Origin: Luzula sylvatica
Taxonomy: Eukaryota > Streptophyta > Magnoliopsida > Poales > Juncaceae
Assembly: GCA_946800325.1 (NCBI GenBank)
Contig: OX326958.1
Span: forward strand, 13,978,992-14,042,991
DNA length: 64,000 nucleotides
Direction of reading: 5' to 3'
The notes under the pieces were generated by a model, which had not been told where the DNA came from, searched no databases, and saw nothing but the letters and a program-made list of their open reading frames with translations. The position numbers were made by a program, and so were the translations under genes. Below are positions 12,147 to 25,661 of the stretch, piece by piece; the stretch's first letter is position 1; each line of letters opens with the position of its first letter.

Positions 12147-14130
12147 TACTACATAACATTTCACCAAAATTTACAAACACTAAGAAAGTTTGTTTTTCGA
12201 TTCAAAACAATATGTTTATGCTTTGGGGAGTTCCAATAATGTATTTTTACATCATTTGAATCGTATCTTTTACCACATAACATTTCACCAAAATTAACAA
12301 ACACAAAGAAAGTATGTTTTTCGACTCAAAACAATCCGTTTATGCTTTGGGGAGTTCAAATAACGTATTTTGAGATCATTTGAATCGTATCTTTTACCAC
12401 ATAACATTTCACCGAAATTTACAAACACTAAGGAAGTTTGTTTTTCGATTCAAAACAATTTGTTTATGCTTTGGGGAGTTCAAGTAACGTATTTTGAGAT
12501 CATTTGAATCATATCTTTTACCACATAACATTTCACCAAAATTTACAAACACTAAGAAAGTTTGTTTTTCGATTCAAAACAATCCGTTTATGCTTTGGGG
12601 AGTTCAAATAACGTATTTTGAGATCATTTGAATCGTATCTTTTACCACATAACATTTCACCAAAATTTACAAACACTAAGACAGTTTGTTTTTCGATTCA
12701 AAACAATTTGTTTATGCTTTGGGGAGTTCAAATAACTTATTTTTAGATCATTTGAATCGTATCTTTTACTACATAACATTTCACCAAAATTTACAAACAC
12801 TAAGAAAGTTTGTTTTTCGATTCAAAACAATATGTTTATGCTTTGGGGAGTTCCAATAACGTATTTTTACATCATTTGAATCGTATCTTTTATCACATAA
12901 CATTTCACCAAAATTAACAAACACTAAGAAAGTATGTTTTTCGATTCAAAACAATCTGTTTATGCTTTGGGGAGTTCAAATAACGTATTTTGAGATCATT
13001 TGAATCGTATCTTTTACCACATAACATTTCACCGAAATTTACAAACACTAAGAAAGTTTGTTTTTCGATTCAAAACAATTTGTTTATGCTTTGGGGAGTT
13101 CAAGTAACGTATTTTGAGATCATTTGAATCGTATCTTTTACCACATAACATTTCACCAAAATTTACAAACACTAAGAAAGTTTGTTTTTCGATTCAAAAC
13201 AATCTGTTTATGCTTTGGGGAGTTCAAATAACGTATTTTTAGATCATTTGAATCGTATCTTTTACCACATAACATTTCACCAAAATTTACAAACACTAAG
13301 AAAGTTTGTTTTTCAATTCAAAACAATCTGTTTATGCTTTGGGGAGTTCAAATAACGTATTTTGAGATCATTTGAATCGTATCTTTTACCACATAACTTT
13401 TCACCGAAATTTACAAACACTAAGAAAGTTTGTTTTTCGATTCAAAACAATATGTTTATGCTTTGGGGAGTTCAAATAACGTATTTTGAGATCATTTGAA
13501 TCGTATCTTTTACTACATAACATTTCACCAAAATTTACAAACACTAAGAAAGTTTGTTTTTCGATTCAAAACAATATGTTTATGCTTTGGGGAGTTGAAA
13601 TAACGTATTTTGAGATCATTTGAATCGTATCTTTTACCACATAACATTTCACCAAAATTTACAAACACTAAGAAAGTTTGTTTTTCGATTCAAAACAATC
13701 TGTTTATGCTATGGGGAGTTCAAATAACGTATTTTGAAATCATTTGAATCGTATCTTTTACCACATAACATTTCACCAAAATTTACAAACACTAAGAAAG
13801 TTTGTTTTTCGATTCAAAACAATCTGTTTATGCTTTGGGGAGTTCAAATAACGTATTTTGAGATCATTTGAATCGTATCTTTTACTACATAACATTTCAC
13901 CAAAATTTACAAACACTAAGAAAGTTTGTTTTTCGATTCAAAACAATATGTTTATGCTTTGGGGAGTTCAAATAATGTATTTTGAGATCATTTGAATCGT
14001 ATCTTTTACCACATAACATTTCACCAAAATTTACAAACACTAAGAAAGTTTGTTTTTCGATTCAAAACAATCTGTTTATGCTATGGGGAGTTCAAATAAC
14101 GTATTTTGAAATCATTTGAATCGTATCTTT
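12147..14130 (+). repeat. HOR unit 8: 16-mer
   Basis: Starts A B C D G H I J K, then a modified L/M region (CAATTC at 13314, CTTTTCACC at 13397), then two O-P modules. B carries ACACAAAG, a mark kept in B of the next three units. Confidence 0.8.
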
Positions 14131-15370
14131 TAGCACATAACATTTCACCAAAATTTACAAACACTAAGAAAGTTTGTTTTTCGATTCAAAACAATATGTT
14201 TATGCTTTGGGGAGTTCCAATAATGTATTTTTACATCATTTGAATCGTATCTTTTACCACATAACATTTCACCAAAATTAACAAACACAAAGAAAGTATG
14301 TTTTTCGATTCAAAACAATCCGTTTATGCTTTGGGGAGTTCAAATAACGTATTTTGAGATCATTTGAATCGTATCTTTTACCACATAACATTTCACCGAA
14401 ATTTACAAACACTAAGAAAGTTTGTTTTTCGATTCAAAACAATTTGTTTATGCTTTGGGGAGTTCATGTAACGTATTTTGAGATCATTTGAATCATATCT
14501 TTTACCACATAACATTTCACCAAAATTTACAAACACTAAGAAAGTTTGTTTTTCGATTCAAAACAATATGTTTATGCTTTGGGGAGTTGAAATAACGTAT
14601 TTTGAGATCATTTGAATCGTATCTTTTACCACATAACATTTCACCAAAATTTACAAACACTAAGAAAGTTTGTTTTTCGATTCAAAACAATATGTTTATG
14701 CTTTGGGGAGTTGAAATAACGTATTTTGAGATCATTTGAATCGTATCTTTTACCACATAACATTTCACCAAAATTTACAAACACTAAGAAAGTTTGTTTT
14801 TCGATTCAAAACAATCTGTTTATGCTATGGGGAGTTCAAATAACGTATTTTGAAATCATTTGAATCGTATCTTTTACCACATAACATTTCACCAAAATTT
14901 ACAAACACTAAGAAAGTTTGTTTTTCGATTCAAAACAATCTGTTTATGCTTTGGGGAGTTCAAATAACGTATTTTGAGATCATTTGAATCGTATCTTTTA
15001 CTACATAACATTTCACCAAAATTTACAAACACTAAGAAAGTTTGTTTTTCGATTCAAAACAATATGTTTATGCTTTGGGGAGTTCAAATAATGTATTTTG
15101 AGATCATTTGAATCGTATCTTTTACAACATAACATTTCACCAAAATTTACAAACACTAAGAAAGTTTGTTTTTCGATTCAAAACAATCTGTTTATGCTAT
15201 GGGGAGTTCAAATAACGTATTTTGAAATCATTTGAATCGTATCTTTTACCACATAACATTTCACCAAAATTTACAAACACTAAGAAAGTTTGTTTTTCGA
15301 TTCAAAACAATCTGTTTATGCCTTGGGGAGTTCAAATAACGTATTTTTAGATCATTTGAATCGTATCGTT
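14131..15370 (+). repeat. HOR unit 9: 10-mer
   Basis: A B C, then two almost identical monomers with A66 and GTTGAAATAACG (14503 and 14627), then P, a Q-like monomer, O, P and Q. Its A monomer begins TAGCAC. The adjacent twin monomers indicate a very local single-monomer duplication. Confidence 0.8.
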
Positions 15371-17230
15371 TACTACATAACATTTCACCAAAATTTACAA
15401 ACACTAAGAAAGTTTGTTTTTCGATTCAAAACAATATGTTTATGCTTTGGGGAGTTCCAATAATGTATTTTTACATCATTTGAATCGTATCTTTTACCAC
15501 ATAACATTTCACCAAAATTAACAAACACAAAGAAAGTATGTTTTTCGATTCAAAACAATCCGTTTATGCTTTGGAGAGTTCAAATAACGTATTTTGAGAT
15601 CATTTGAATCGTATCTTTTACCACATAACATTTCACCGAAATTTACAAACACTAAGAAAGTTTGTTTTTCGATTCAAAACAATTTGTTTATGCTTTGGGG
15701 AGTTCAAGTAACGTATTTTGAGATCATTTGAATCATATCTTTTACCACATAACATTTCACCAAAATTTACAAACACTAAGAAAGTTTGTTTTTCGATTCA
15801 AAACAATCTGTTTATGCTTTGGGGAGTTCAAATAACGTATTTTGAGATCATTTGAATCGTATCTTTTACCACATAACATTTCACCAAAATTTACAAACAC
15901 TAAGACAGTTTGTTTTTCGATTCAAAACAATTTGTTTATGCTTTGGGGAGTTCAAATAACTTATTTTTAGATCATTAGAATCGTATCTTTTACTACATAA
16001 CATTTCACCAAAATTTACAAACACTAAGAAAGTTTGTTTTTCGATTCAAAACAATATGTTTATGCTTTGGGGAGTTCCAATAACGTATTTTTACATCATT
16101 TGAATCGTATCTTTTACCACATAACATTTCACCAAAATTAACAAACACTAAGAAAGTATGTTTTTCGATTCAAAACAATCTGTTTATGCTTTGGGGAGTT
16201 CAAATAACGTATTTTGAGATCATTTGAATCGTATCTTTTACCACATAACATTTCACCGAAATTTACAAACACTAAGAAAGTTTGTTTTTCGATTCAAAAC
16301 AATTTGTTTATGCTTTGGGGAGTTCAAGTAACGTATTTTGAGATCATTTGAATCGTATCTTTTACCACATAACATTTCACCAAAATTTACAAACACTAAG
16401 AAAGTTTGTTTTTCGATTCAAAACAATCTGTTTATGCTTTGGGGAGTTCAAATAACGTATTTTTAGATCATTTGAATCGTATCTTTTACCACATAACATT
16501 TCACCAAAATTTACAAACACTAAGACAGTTTGTTTTTCGATTCAAAACAATTTGTTTATGCTTTGGGGAGTTCAAATAACGTATTTTGAGATCATTTGAA
16601 TCGTATCTTTTACCACATAACATTTAACCGAAATTTACAAACACTAAGAAAGTTTGTTTTTCGATTCAAAACAATCTGTTTATGCTTTGGGGAGTTCAAA
16701 TAACATATTTTGAGATCATTTGAATCGTATATTTTACCACATAACTTTTCACCGATATTTACAAACACTAAGAAAGTTTGTTTTTCGATTCAAAACAATC
16801 TGTTTATGCTTTGGGGAGTTCAAATAACGTATTTTGAGATCATTTGAATCGTATCTTTTACTACATAACATTTCACCAAAATTTACAAACACTAAGAAAG
16901 TTTGTTTTTCGATTCAAAACAATATGTTTATGCTTTGGGGAGTTGAAATAATGTATTTTGAGATCATTTGAATCGTATCTTTTACCACATAACATTTCAC
17001 CAAAATTTACAAACACTAAGAAAGTTTGTTTTTCGATTCAAAACAATCTGTTTATGCTATGGGGAGTTCAAATAACGTATTTTGAAATCATTTGAATCGT
17101 ATCTTTTACCACATAACATTTCACCAAAATTTACAAACACTAAGAAAGTTTGTTTTTCGATTCAAAACAATCTGTTTATGCCTTGGGGAGTTCAAATAAC
17201 GTATTTTTAGATCATTTGAATCGTATCGTT
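15371..17230 (+). repeat. HOR unit 10: 15-mer (no E, F)
   Basis: Order A B C D G H I J K L M N O P Q, exactly 15 x 124 = 1,860 bp. Preceded by GTATCGTTTAC, a C-to-G type variant that marks the Q-to-A junctions here and at 12147, 17231 and 20206. Confidence 0.88.
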
Positions 17231-19089
17231 TACTACATAACATTTCACCAAAATTTACAAACACTAAGAAAGTTTGTTTTTCGATTCAAAACAATATATT
17301 TATGCTTTGGGGAGTTCCAATAATGTATTTTTACATCATTTGAATCGTATCTTTTACCACATAACATTTCACCAAAATTAACAAACACAAAGAAAGTATG
17401 ATTTTCGATTCAAAACAATCCGTTTATGCTTTGGGGAGTTCAAATAACGTATTTTGAGATCATTTGAATCGTATCTTTTACCACATAACATTTCACCGAA
17501 ATTTACAAACACTAAGAAAGTTTGTTTTTCGATTCAAAACAATTTGTTTATGCTTTGGGGAGTTCAAGTAACGTATTTTGAGATCATTTGAATCATATCT
17601 TTTACCACATAACATTTCACCAAAATTTACAAACACTAAGAAAGTTTGTTTTTCGATTCAAAACAATCTGTTTATGCTTTGGGGAGTTCAAATAACGTAT
17701 TTTGAGATCATTTGAATCGTATCTTTTACCACATAACATTTCACCAAAATTTACAAACACTAAGACAGTTTGTTTTTCGATTCAAAACAATTTGTTTATG
17801 CTTTGGGGAGTTCAAATAACTTATTTTTAGATCATTTGAATCGTATCTTTTACTACATAACATTTCACCAAAATTTACAACACTAAGAAAGTTTGTTTTT
17901 CGATTCAAAACAATATGTTTATGCTTTGGGGAGTTCCAATAACGTATTTTTACATCATTTGAATCGTATCTTTTACCACATAACATTTCACCCAAATTAA
18001 CAAACACTAAGAAAGTATGTTTTTCGATTCAAAACAATCTGTTTATGCTTTGGGGAGTTCAAATAACGTATTTTGAGATCATTTGAATCGTATCTTTTAC
18101 CACCTAACATTTCACCGAAATTTACAAACACTAAGAAAGTTTGTTTTTCGATTCAAAACAATTTGTTTATGCTTTGGGGAGTTCAAGTAACGTATTTTGA
18201 GATCATTTGAATCGTATCTTTTACCACATAACATTTCACCAAAATTTACAAACACTAAGAAAGTTTGTTTTTCGATTCAAAACAATCTGTTTATGCTTTG
18301 GGGAGTTCAAATAACGTATTTTTAGATCATTTGAATCGTATCTTTTACCACATAACATTTCACCAAAATTTACAAACACTAAGACAGTTTGTTTTTCGAT
18401 TCAAAACAATTTGTTTATGCTTTGGGGAGTTCAAATAACGTATTTTGAGATCATTTGAATCGTATCTTTTACCACATAACATTTCACCGAAATTTACAAA
18501 CACTAAGAAAGTTTGTTTTTCGATTCAAAACAATCTGTTTATGCTTTGGGGAGTTCAAATAACGTATTTTGAGATCATTTGAATCGTATCTTTTACCACA
18601 TAACATTTCACCGAAATTTACAAACACTAAGAAAGTTTGTTTTTCGATTCAAAACAAACTGTTTATGCTTTGGGGAGTTCAAATAACGTATTTTGGGATC
18701 ATTTGAATCGTATCTTTTACTACAGAACATTTCACAAAAATTTACAAACACTAAGAAAGTTTGTTTTTCGATTCAAAACAATATGTTTATGCTTTGGGGA
18801 GTTCAAATAATGTATTTTGAGATCATTTGAATCGTATCTTTTACCACATAACATTTCACCAAAATTTACAAACACTAAGAAAGTTTGTTTTTCGATTCAA
18901 AACAATCTGTTTATGCTATGGGGAGTTCAAATAACGTATTTTGAGATCATTTGAATCATATCTTTTACCACATAACATTTCACCAAAATTTACAAACACT
19001 AAGAAAGTTTGTTTTTCGATTCAAAACAATCTGTTTATGCTTTGGGGAGTTCAAATAACGTATTTGTAGATCATTTGAATAGTATCTTT
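17231..19089 (+). repeat. HOR unit 11: 15-mer (no E, F)
   Basis: Same order as the preceding unit. One base shorter because the H monomer reads TTTACAACACTAAG near 17880. B has GTATGATTTTCG in place of GTATGTTTTTCG. Confidence 0.88.
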
Positions 19090-20205
19090 TACTACATAAC
19101 ATTTCACCAAAATTTACAAACACTAAGAAAGTTTGTTTTTCGATTCAAAACAATATGTTTATGCTTTGGGGAGTTCCAATAATGTATTTTTACATCATTT
19201 GAATCGTATCTTTTACCACATAACATTTCACCAAAATTAACAAACACTAAGAAAGTATGTTTTTCGATTCAAAACAATCCGTTTATGCTTTGGGGAGTTC
19301 AAATAACGTATTTTGAGATCATTTGAATCATATCTTTTACCACATAACATTTCACCGAAATTTACAAACACTAAGAAAGTTTGTTTTTCGATTCAAACCA
19401 ATTTGTTTATGCTTTGGGGAGTTCAAGTAACGTATTTTGAGATCATTTGAATCATATCTTTTACCACATAACATTTCACCAAAATTTACAAACACTAAGA
19501 AAGTTTGTTTTTCGATTTAAAACAATCTGTTTATGCTTTGGGGAGTTCAAATAACGTATTTTGAGATCATTTGAATCGTATCTTTTACCACATAACATTT
19601 CACCGAAATTTACAAACACTAAGAAAGTTTGTTTTTCGATTCAAAACAATCTGTTTATGCTTTGGGGAGTTCAAATAACATATTTTGAGATCATTTGAAT
19701 CGTATATTTTACCACATAACATTTCACCGAAATTTACAAACACTAAGAAAGTTTGTTTTTCGATTCAAAACAATCTGTTTATGCTTTGGGGAGTTCAAAT
19801 AACGTATTTTGAGATCATTTGAATCGTATCTTTTACGACATAACATTTCACCAAAATTTACAAACACTAAGAAAGTTTGTTTTTCGATTCAAAACAGTAT
19901 GTTTATGCTTTGGGGAGTTCAAATAATGTATTTTGAGATCATTTGAATCGTATCTTTTACCACATAACATTTCACCAAAATTTACAAACACTAAGAAAGT
20001 TTGTTTTTCGATTCAAAACAATCTGTTTATGCTATGGGGAGTTCAAATAACGTATTTTGAGATCATTTGAATCGTATCTTTTACCACATAACATTTCACC
20101 AAAATTTACAAACACTAAGAAAGTTTGTTTTTCGATTCAAAACAATCTGTTTATGCCTTGGGGAGTTCAAATAACGTATTTTTAGATCATTTGAATCGTA
20201 TCGTT
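19090..20205 (+). repeat. HOR unit 12: 9-mer
   Basis: Order A B C D M N O P Q. The seven monomers G to L plus one are missing relative to the 17-mer, which is consistent with unequal exchange between D-like and L-like monomers. Confidence 0.85.
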
Positions 20206-21941
20206 TACTACATAACATTTCACCAAAATTTACAAACACTAAGAAAGTTTGTTTTTCGATTCAAAACAATATGTTTATGCTTTGGGGAGTTCCAATAATG
20301 TATTTTTACATCATTTGAATCGTATCTTTTACCACATAACATTTCACCAAAATTAACAAACACAAAGAAAGTATGTTTTTCGATTCAAAACAATCCGTTT
20401 ATGATTTGGGGAGTTCAAATAACGTATTTTGAGATCATTTGAATCGTATCTTTTACCACATAACATTTCACCGAAATTTACAAACACTAAGAAAGTTTGT
20501 TTTTCGATTCAAAACAATTTGTTTATGCTTTGGGGAGTTCAAGTAACGTATTTTGAGATCATTTGAATCATATCTTTTACCACATAACATTTCACCAAAA
20601 TTTACAAACACTAAGAAAGTTTGTTTTTCGATTCAAAACAATCTGTTTATGCTTTGGGGAGTTCAAATAACGTATTTTGAGATCATTTGAATCGTATGTT
20701 TTACCACATAACATTTCACCAAAATTTACAAACACTAAGACAGTTTGTTTTTCGATTCAAAACAATTTGTTTATGCTTTGGGGAGTTCAAATAACTTATT
20801 TTTAGATCATTTGAATCGTATCTTTTACTACATAACATTTCACCAAAATTTACAAACACTAAGAAAGTTTGTTTTTCGATTCAAAACATTATGTTTATGC
20901 TTTGGGGAGTTCCAATAACGTATTTTTACATCATTTGAATCGTATCTTTTACCACATAACATTTCACCAAAATTAACAAACACTAAGAAAGTATGTTTTT
21001 CGATTCAAAACAATCTGTTTATGCTTTGAGGAGTTCAAATAACGTATTTTGAGATCATTTGAATCGTATCTTTTACCACATAACATTTCACCGAAATTTA
21101 CAAACACTAAGAAAGTTTGTTTTTCGATTCAAAACAATTTGTTTATGCTTTGGGGAGTTCAAGTAACGTATTTTGAGATCATTTGAATCGTATCTTTTAC
21201 CACATAACATTTCACCAAAATTTACAAACACTAAGATAGTTTGTTTTTCGATTCAAAACAATCTGTTTATGCTTTGGGAAGTTCAAATAACGTATTTTTA
21301 GATCATTTGAATCGTATCTTTTACCACATAACATTTCACCAAAATTTACAAACACTAAGAAAGTTTGTTTTTCGATTCAAAACAATTTGTTTATGCTTTG
21401 GGGAGTTCAAATAATGTATTTTGAGATCATTTGAATCGTATCTTTTACCACATAACATTTCACCAAAATTTACAAACACTAAGAAAGTTTGTTTTTCGAT
21501 TTAAAACAATCTGTTTATGCTTTGGGGAGTTCCAATAACGTATTTTGAGATCATTTGAATCGTATCTTTTACCACATAACATTTCACCGAAATTTACAAA
21601 CACTAAGAAAGTTTGTTTTTCGATTCAAAACAATCTGTTTATGCTTTGGGGAGTTCAAATAACATATTTTGAGATCATTTGAATCGTATATTTTACCACA
21701 TAACATTTCACCGAAATTTACAAACACTAAGAAAGTTTGTTTTTCGATTCAAATCAATCTGTTTATGCTTTGGGGAGTTCAAATAACGTATTTTGAGATC
21801 ATTTGAATCGTATCTTTTACTACATAACATTTCACCGAAATTTACAAACACTAAGAAAGTTTGTTTTTCGATTCAAAACAATCTGTTTATGCTTTGGGGA
21901 GTTCAAATAACGTATTTTGAGATCATTTGAATCGTATCTTT
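20206..21941 (+). repeat. HOR unit 13: 14-mer
   Basis: A B C D G H I J K L, a monomer with GATTTAAAAC (21450), M, N, and a TACTAC monomer with G20. K carries GATAG and GGGAAG, marks that reappear at 24422-24545. Confidence 0.82.
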
Positions 21942-24049
21942 TACTACATAACATTTCACCAAAATTTACAAACACTAAGAAAGTTTGTTTTTCGATTCAA
22001 AACAATATGCTTATACTTTGGGGAGTTCCAATAATGTATTTTTACATCATTTGAATCGTATCTTTTACCACATAACATTTCACCGAAATTAACAAACACT
22101 AAGAAAGTATGTTTTTCGATTCAAAACAATCCGTTTATGCTTTGGGGAGTTCAAATAACGTATTTTGAGATCATTTGAATCGTATCTTTTACCACATAAC
22201 ATTTCACCGAAATTTACAAACACTAAGAAAGTTTGTTTTTCGATTCAAAACAATTTGTTTATGCTTTGGGGAGTTCAAGTAACGTATTTTGAGATCATTT
22301 GAATCATATCTTTTACCACATAACATTTCACCAAAATTTACAAACACTAAGAAAGTTTGTTTTTCGATTCAAAACAATCTGTTTATGCTTTGGGGAGTTC
22401 AAATAACGTATTTTGAGATCATTTGAATCGTATCTTTTACCACATAACATTTCACCAAAATTAACAAACACTAAGACAGTTTGTTTTTCGATTCAAAACA
22501 ATCCGTTTATGCTTTGGGGAGTTCAAGTAAAGTATTTTGAGATCATTTGAATCATATCTTTTACCACATAACATTTCACCAAAAATTACAAACACTAAGA
22601 AAGTTTGTTTTTCGATTCAAAACAATCTAATTATGCTTTGGGGAGTTCAAATAACGTATTTTGAGATCATTTGAATCGTATCTTTTACCACATAACATTG
22701 CACCAAAATTTACAAACACTAAGACAGTTCGTTTTTCGATTCAAAACAATTTGTTTATGCTTTGGGGAGTTCAAATAACGTATTTTTAGATTATTTGAAT
22801 CGTATCTTTTACTACATAACATTTCACCAAAATTTACAAACACTAAGAAAGTTTGTTTTTCGATTCAAAACAACATGTTTATGCTTTGGGGAGTTCCAAT
22901 AACGTATTTTTACATCATTTGAATCGTATCTTTTACCACATAACATTTCACCAAAATTAACAAACACTATGAAAGTATGTTTTTCGATTCAAAACAATCT
23001 GTTTATGCTTTGGGGAGTTCAAATAACGTATTTTGAGATCATTTGAATCGTATCTTTTACCACATAACATTTCACCGAAATTTACAAACACTAAGAAAGT
23101 TTGTTTTTCGATTCAAAACAATTTGTTTATGCTTTGGGGAGTTCAAGTAACGTATTTTGAGATCATTTGAATCGTATCTTTTACCACATAACATTTCACC
23201 AAAATTTACAAACACTAAGAAAGTTTGTTTTTCGATTCAAAACAATCCGTTTATGATTTGGGGGGTTCAAATAACGTATTTTTAGATCATTTGAATCGTA
23301 TCTTTTACCACATAACATTTCACCAAAATTTACAAACACTAAGACAGTTTGTTTTTCGATTCAAAACAATTTGTTTATGCTTTGGGGAGTTCAAATAACG
23401 TATTTTGAGATCATTTGAATCGTATCTTTTACCACATAACATTTCACCGAAATTTACAAACACAAAGAAAGTTTTTTTTTCGATTCAAAACAATATGTTT
23501 ATGCTTTGGGGAGTGCAAATAACGTATTTTGAGATCATTTGAATCGTATCTTTTACCACATAACATTTCACCGAAATTTACAAACACTAAGAAAGTTTGT
23601 TTTTCGATTCAAAACAATCTGTTTATGCTTTGGGGAGTTCAAATAACGTATTTTGAGATCATTTGAATCGTATCTTTTACTACATAACATTTCACCAAAA
23701 TTTACAAACACTAAGAAAGTTTGTTTTTCGATTCAAAACAATATGTTTATGCTTTGGGGAGTTCAAATAATGTATTTTGAGATCATTTGAATCGTATCTT
23801 TTACCACATAACATTTCACCGAAATTTACAAACACTAAGAAAGTTTGTTTTTCGATTCAAAACAATCTGTTTATGCTATGGGGAGTTCAAATAACGTATT
23901 TTGAGATCATTTGAATCGTATCTTTTACCACATAACATTTCACCGAAATTTACAAACACTAAGAAAGTTTGTTTTTCGATTCAAAACAATCTGTTTATGC
24001 TTTGGGGAGTTCAAATAACGTATTTTTAGATCATTTGAATCGTATCTTT
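21942..24049 (+). repeat. HOR unit 14: complete 17-mer
   Basis: All 17 positions are filled, 2,108 bp. E and F carry private changes (CAAGTAAAG, CTAATTATG), G has CATTGCACC and AGTTCG, H has ACAACATG, I has CACTATG, K has GATTTGGGGGG and M has a ten-T run. These markers identify the later copy at 26034-28256. Confidence 0.88.
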
Positions 24050-24412
24050 TACTACATAACATTTCACCAAAATTTACAAACACTAAGAAAGTTTGTTTTT
24101 CGATTCAAAACAATATGTTTATGCTTTGGGGAGTTCCAATAATGTATTTTTACATCATTTGAATCGTATCTTTTACCACATAACATTTCACCAAAATTAA
24201 CAAACACTAAGAAAGTTTGTTTTTCGATTCAAAACAATCCGTTTATGCTTTGGGGAGTTCAAATAACGAATTTTGAGATCATTTGAATCGTATCTTTTAC
24301 CACATAACATTTCACCGAAATTTACAAACACTAAGAAAGTTTGTTTTTCGATTCAAAACAATTTGTTTATGCTTTGGGGAGTTCAAGTAACGTATTTTGA
24401 GATCATTTGAAT
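22190..24412 (+). repeat. Dispersed 2.2-kb block, copy 1
   Basis: Colinear with 26034-28256 at an offset of 3,844 bp (31 monomers). They share many private variants: CAAGTAAAG, CTAATTATG, CATTGCACC, AGTTCG, ACAACATG, CACTATG, GATTTGGGGGG, a ten-T run and AACGAATTTT. I noticed two differences: CCG versus CTG near 23246, and GAGTGC versus GAGTTC near 23512. Confidence 0.85.
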
Positions 24413-25165
24413 CGTATCTTTTACCACATAACATTTCACCAAAATTTACAAACACTAAGATAGTTTGTTTTTCGATTCAAAACAATCTGTTTATGCTTTG
24501 GGAAGTTCAAATAACGTATTTTTAGATCATTTGAATCGTATCTTTTACCACATAACATTTCACCAAAATTTACAAACACTAAGAATGTTTGTTTTTCGAT
24601 TCAAAACAATTTGTTTATGCTTTGGGGAGTTCAAATAATGTATTTTGAGATCATTTGAATCGTATCTTTTACCACATAACATTTCACCAAAATTTACAAA
24701 CACTAAGAAAGTTTGTTTTTCGATTTAAAACAATCTGTTTATGCTTTGGGGAGTTCAAATAACGTATTTTGAGATCATTTGAATCGTATCTTTTACCACA
24801 TAACATTTCACCGAAATTTACAAACACTAAGAAAGTTTGTTTTTCGATTCAAAACAATCTGTTTATGCTTTGGGGAGTTCAAATAACATATTTTGAGATC
24901 ATTTGAATCGTATATTTTACCACATAACATTTCACCGAAATTTACAAACACTAAGAAAGTTTGTTTTTCGATTCAAAACAATCTGTTTATGCTTTGGGGA
25001 GTTCAAATAACGTATTTTGAGATCATTTGAATCGTATCTTTTACTACATAACATTTCACCGAAATTTACAAACACTAAGAAAGTTTGTTTTTCGATTCAA
25101 AACAATCTGTTTATGCTTTGGGGAGTTCAAATAACGTATTTTGAGATCATTTGAATCGTATCTTT
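24050..25165 (+). repeat. HOR unit 15: 9-mer
   Basis: A B C, then K and L with the GATAG/GGGAAG and GAATG marks, the GATTTAAAAC monomer, M, N and a TACTAC/G20 monomer. Its second half matches the end of the unit at 20206-21941. B has AACGAATTTT. Confidence 0.82.
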
Positions 25166-25661
25166 TACTACATAACATTTCACCAAAATTTACAAACACT
25201 AAGAAAGTCTGTTTTTCGATTCAAAACAATATGTTTATGCTTTGGGGAGTTCCAATAATGTATTTTTACATCATTTGAATCGTATCTTTTACCACATAAC
25301 ATTTCACCGAAATTAACAAACACTAAGAAAGTATGTTTTTCGATTCAAAACAATCCGTTTATGCTTTGGGGAGTTCAAATAACGTATTTTGAGATCATTT
25401 GAATCGTATCTTTTACCACATAACATTTCACCGAAATTTACAAACACTAAGAAAGTTTGTTTTTCGATTCAAAACAATTTGTTTATGCTTTGGGGAGTTC
25501 AAGTAACGTATTTTGAGATCATTTGAATCATATCTTTTACCACATAACATTTCACCAAAATTTACAAACACTAAGAAAGTTTGTTTTTCGATTCAAAACA
25601 ATCTGTTTATGCTTTGGGGAGTTCAAATAACGTATTTTGAGATCATTTGAATCGTATCTTT
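25166..25661 (+). repeat. HOR unit 16: 4-mer (A-D)
   Basis: The shortest unit in the window, exactly 496 bp: A B C D followed at once by another A. Both A monomers share AAGTCTG (near 25206 and 25702), so the 4-mer arose by a local duplication of the A-D end. Confidence 0.88.

Noticed and set aside
23472..23481. Ten-T run as a possible polymerase III terminator (also near 27316, 40634, 44030, 46926, 49036, 51936 and 52186)
   Set aside because: It arises from one G-to-T change in GTTTGTTTTTCG that has been copied with its HOR block. No upstream A/B box or transcript evidence exists.
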